This document shows positions 6,165-6,592 of a DNA stretch of 6,592 bases, one piece after another; the stretch's first letter is position 1; the number at the start of each line of letters is the position of its first letter. The position numbers were made by a program, and so were the translations under genes. The notes under the pieces were generated by a model. It was not told where the DNA came from. It was given only the letters and a program-made list of their open reading frames with translations, and did no database searches. The DNA is from Dehalococcoidia bacterium. Its GTDB lineage: Bacteria; Chloroflexota; Dehalococcoidia; GIF9; AB-539-J10. The stretch covers positions 1-6,592 of the forward strand of contig JAGMDB010000056.1 in assembly GCA_023128875.1 (NCBI GenBank), in the 5' to 3' direction.

Positions 6165-6592
6165 GTGAGCAAACGGATTACGATAAACCCGATAACCAGA
6201 CTTGAGGGACACGGGAAGATCGAGATTTTCCTGGATGATAAGGGCAACGTAGAAGATGCTTACTGGCAGGTGGTGGAGCTTAGAGGGTTTGAGGTTTTTT
6301 GCCTGGGCAGGCCTGTGGAGGAGTTGCCAAGGATTATGCCCAACATCTGTGGCGTTTGCCCAACCCCCCACAATATGGCATCCGTGAAAGCGCTGGATGA
6401 TCTGTACGGGGTGGAGCCAACACCCACTGCCAAGCTGATACGGCAACTCCATTACAATGCCTTCATAATAGAAGACCATTTGTTGCACTTCTATATACTT
6501 TCCTCGCCCGATTTCGTGCTTGGTCCAGCTGCCGACCCGGCGCAACGGAATATTCTCGGTGTGGTGCAGAAGGTGGGACTGGAAATCGGTGG
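6165..6592 (+). CDS. mvhA: [NiFe] hydrogenase large subunit, MvhA-like (3' end beyond the window)
   Basis: The first 142 codons of the catalytic subunit that binds the Ni-Fe centre and splits or forms H2. Visible family marks: RLEGHGKIEIFLDDKGNVEDA (12-32, the RxEGH block), RGFEVFCLGRPVEELPRI (40-57), the N-terminal nickel motif ICGVCPTPH (61-69; Cys62 and Cys65 as Ni ligands, His69) and HLLHFYILSSPDF (105-117). The second nickel motif (DPCxxC) lies outside. The residue just before ICGVC is Asn60, where hydrogenases nearly always have Arg; see findings. Start: GTG at 6165 with AGAGG 6 nt upstream. An in-frame ATG at 6147 would add six residues but has only a weak ribosome site, and the ATG at 6163 is out of frame and meets TGA at once. 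It follows mvhG by 23 nt. Identity is firm; activity cannot be judged from the fragment. Confidence 0.93.
   Translation, partial: MSKRITINPITRLEGHGKIEIFLDDKGNVEDAYWQVVELRGFEVFCLGRPVEELPRIMPNICGVCPTPHNMASVKALDDLYGVEPTPTAKLIRQLHYNAFIIEDHLLHFYILSSPDFVLGPAADPAQRNILGVVQKVGLEIG

Noticed and set aside
1..6592. CRISPR arrays, insertion sequences, tRNA or rRNA genes
   Set aside because: No regular repeats, transposase motifs or RNA gene signatures were seen; the window is almost fully occupied by redox genes.

Overview
The window holds two divergently oriented operons that share one intergenic region, and every recognisable gene encodes an anaerobic redox protein. Both outer genes are cut by the window edges. 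The low-potential iron-sulfur proteins, the oxygen-sensitive type of [NiFe] hydrogenase, the strong AGGAGG ribosome sites, the TTG and GTG starts and the sigma70-like promoter boxes point to a strictly anaerobic bacterium. A fermentative, acetogenic, syntrophic or organohalide-respiring lineage such as Chloroflexota or Desulfobacterota is possible, but the lineage cannot be fixed from the sequence alone.

Left part, minus strand, read from 2519 down past 1: a NuoE/HydC-like [2Fe-2S] subunit (2519-2007), then a long NuoF/HydB-like NADH-binding flavoprotein (1993 to beyond base 1). After its NuoF [4Fe-4S] motif the latter continues in the same frame into a GltD/NfnB-type cysteine domain and a FAD Rossmann motif. 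It is therefore a NuoF-GltD fusion of which only the first 664 codons are seen.

Centre, 2520-2896: a gene-free divergent control region. It has a well-formed minus-strand promoter (TTGCAT, 17 bp, TATAAT), a roughly 155-nt leader for the nuoE transcript containing a perfect 8-bp hairpin and partly duplicated sequence blocks, and weaker plus-strand promoter candidates.

Right part, plus strand, 2897-6592: a 605-residue GltD-like FAD protein with added C-terminal ferredoxin-like clusters, then MvhD, MvhG ([NiFe] hydrogenase small subunit) and the first 142 codons of the MvhA-like large subunit. Gene spacing is very tight.

How the parts may work together (inference): MvhAG would oxidise or produce H2, and MvhD would carry electrons to a flavoprotein. 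In methanogens that flavoprotein is HdrA. Here the gene next to mvhD is instead a GltD-like FAD protein with ferredoxin clusters, and no HdrB or HdrC is seen. The divergent NuoE/NuoF-GltD pair would supply an NAD(H) site with a second FAD. Together this could be an H2-linked, flavin-based electron-bifurcating or transhydrogenase system built from Mvh, GltD/NfnB and NuoEF modules. That assembly is a hypothesis; the individual family assignments are well supported.
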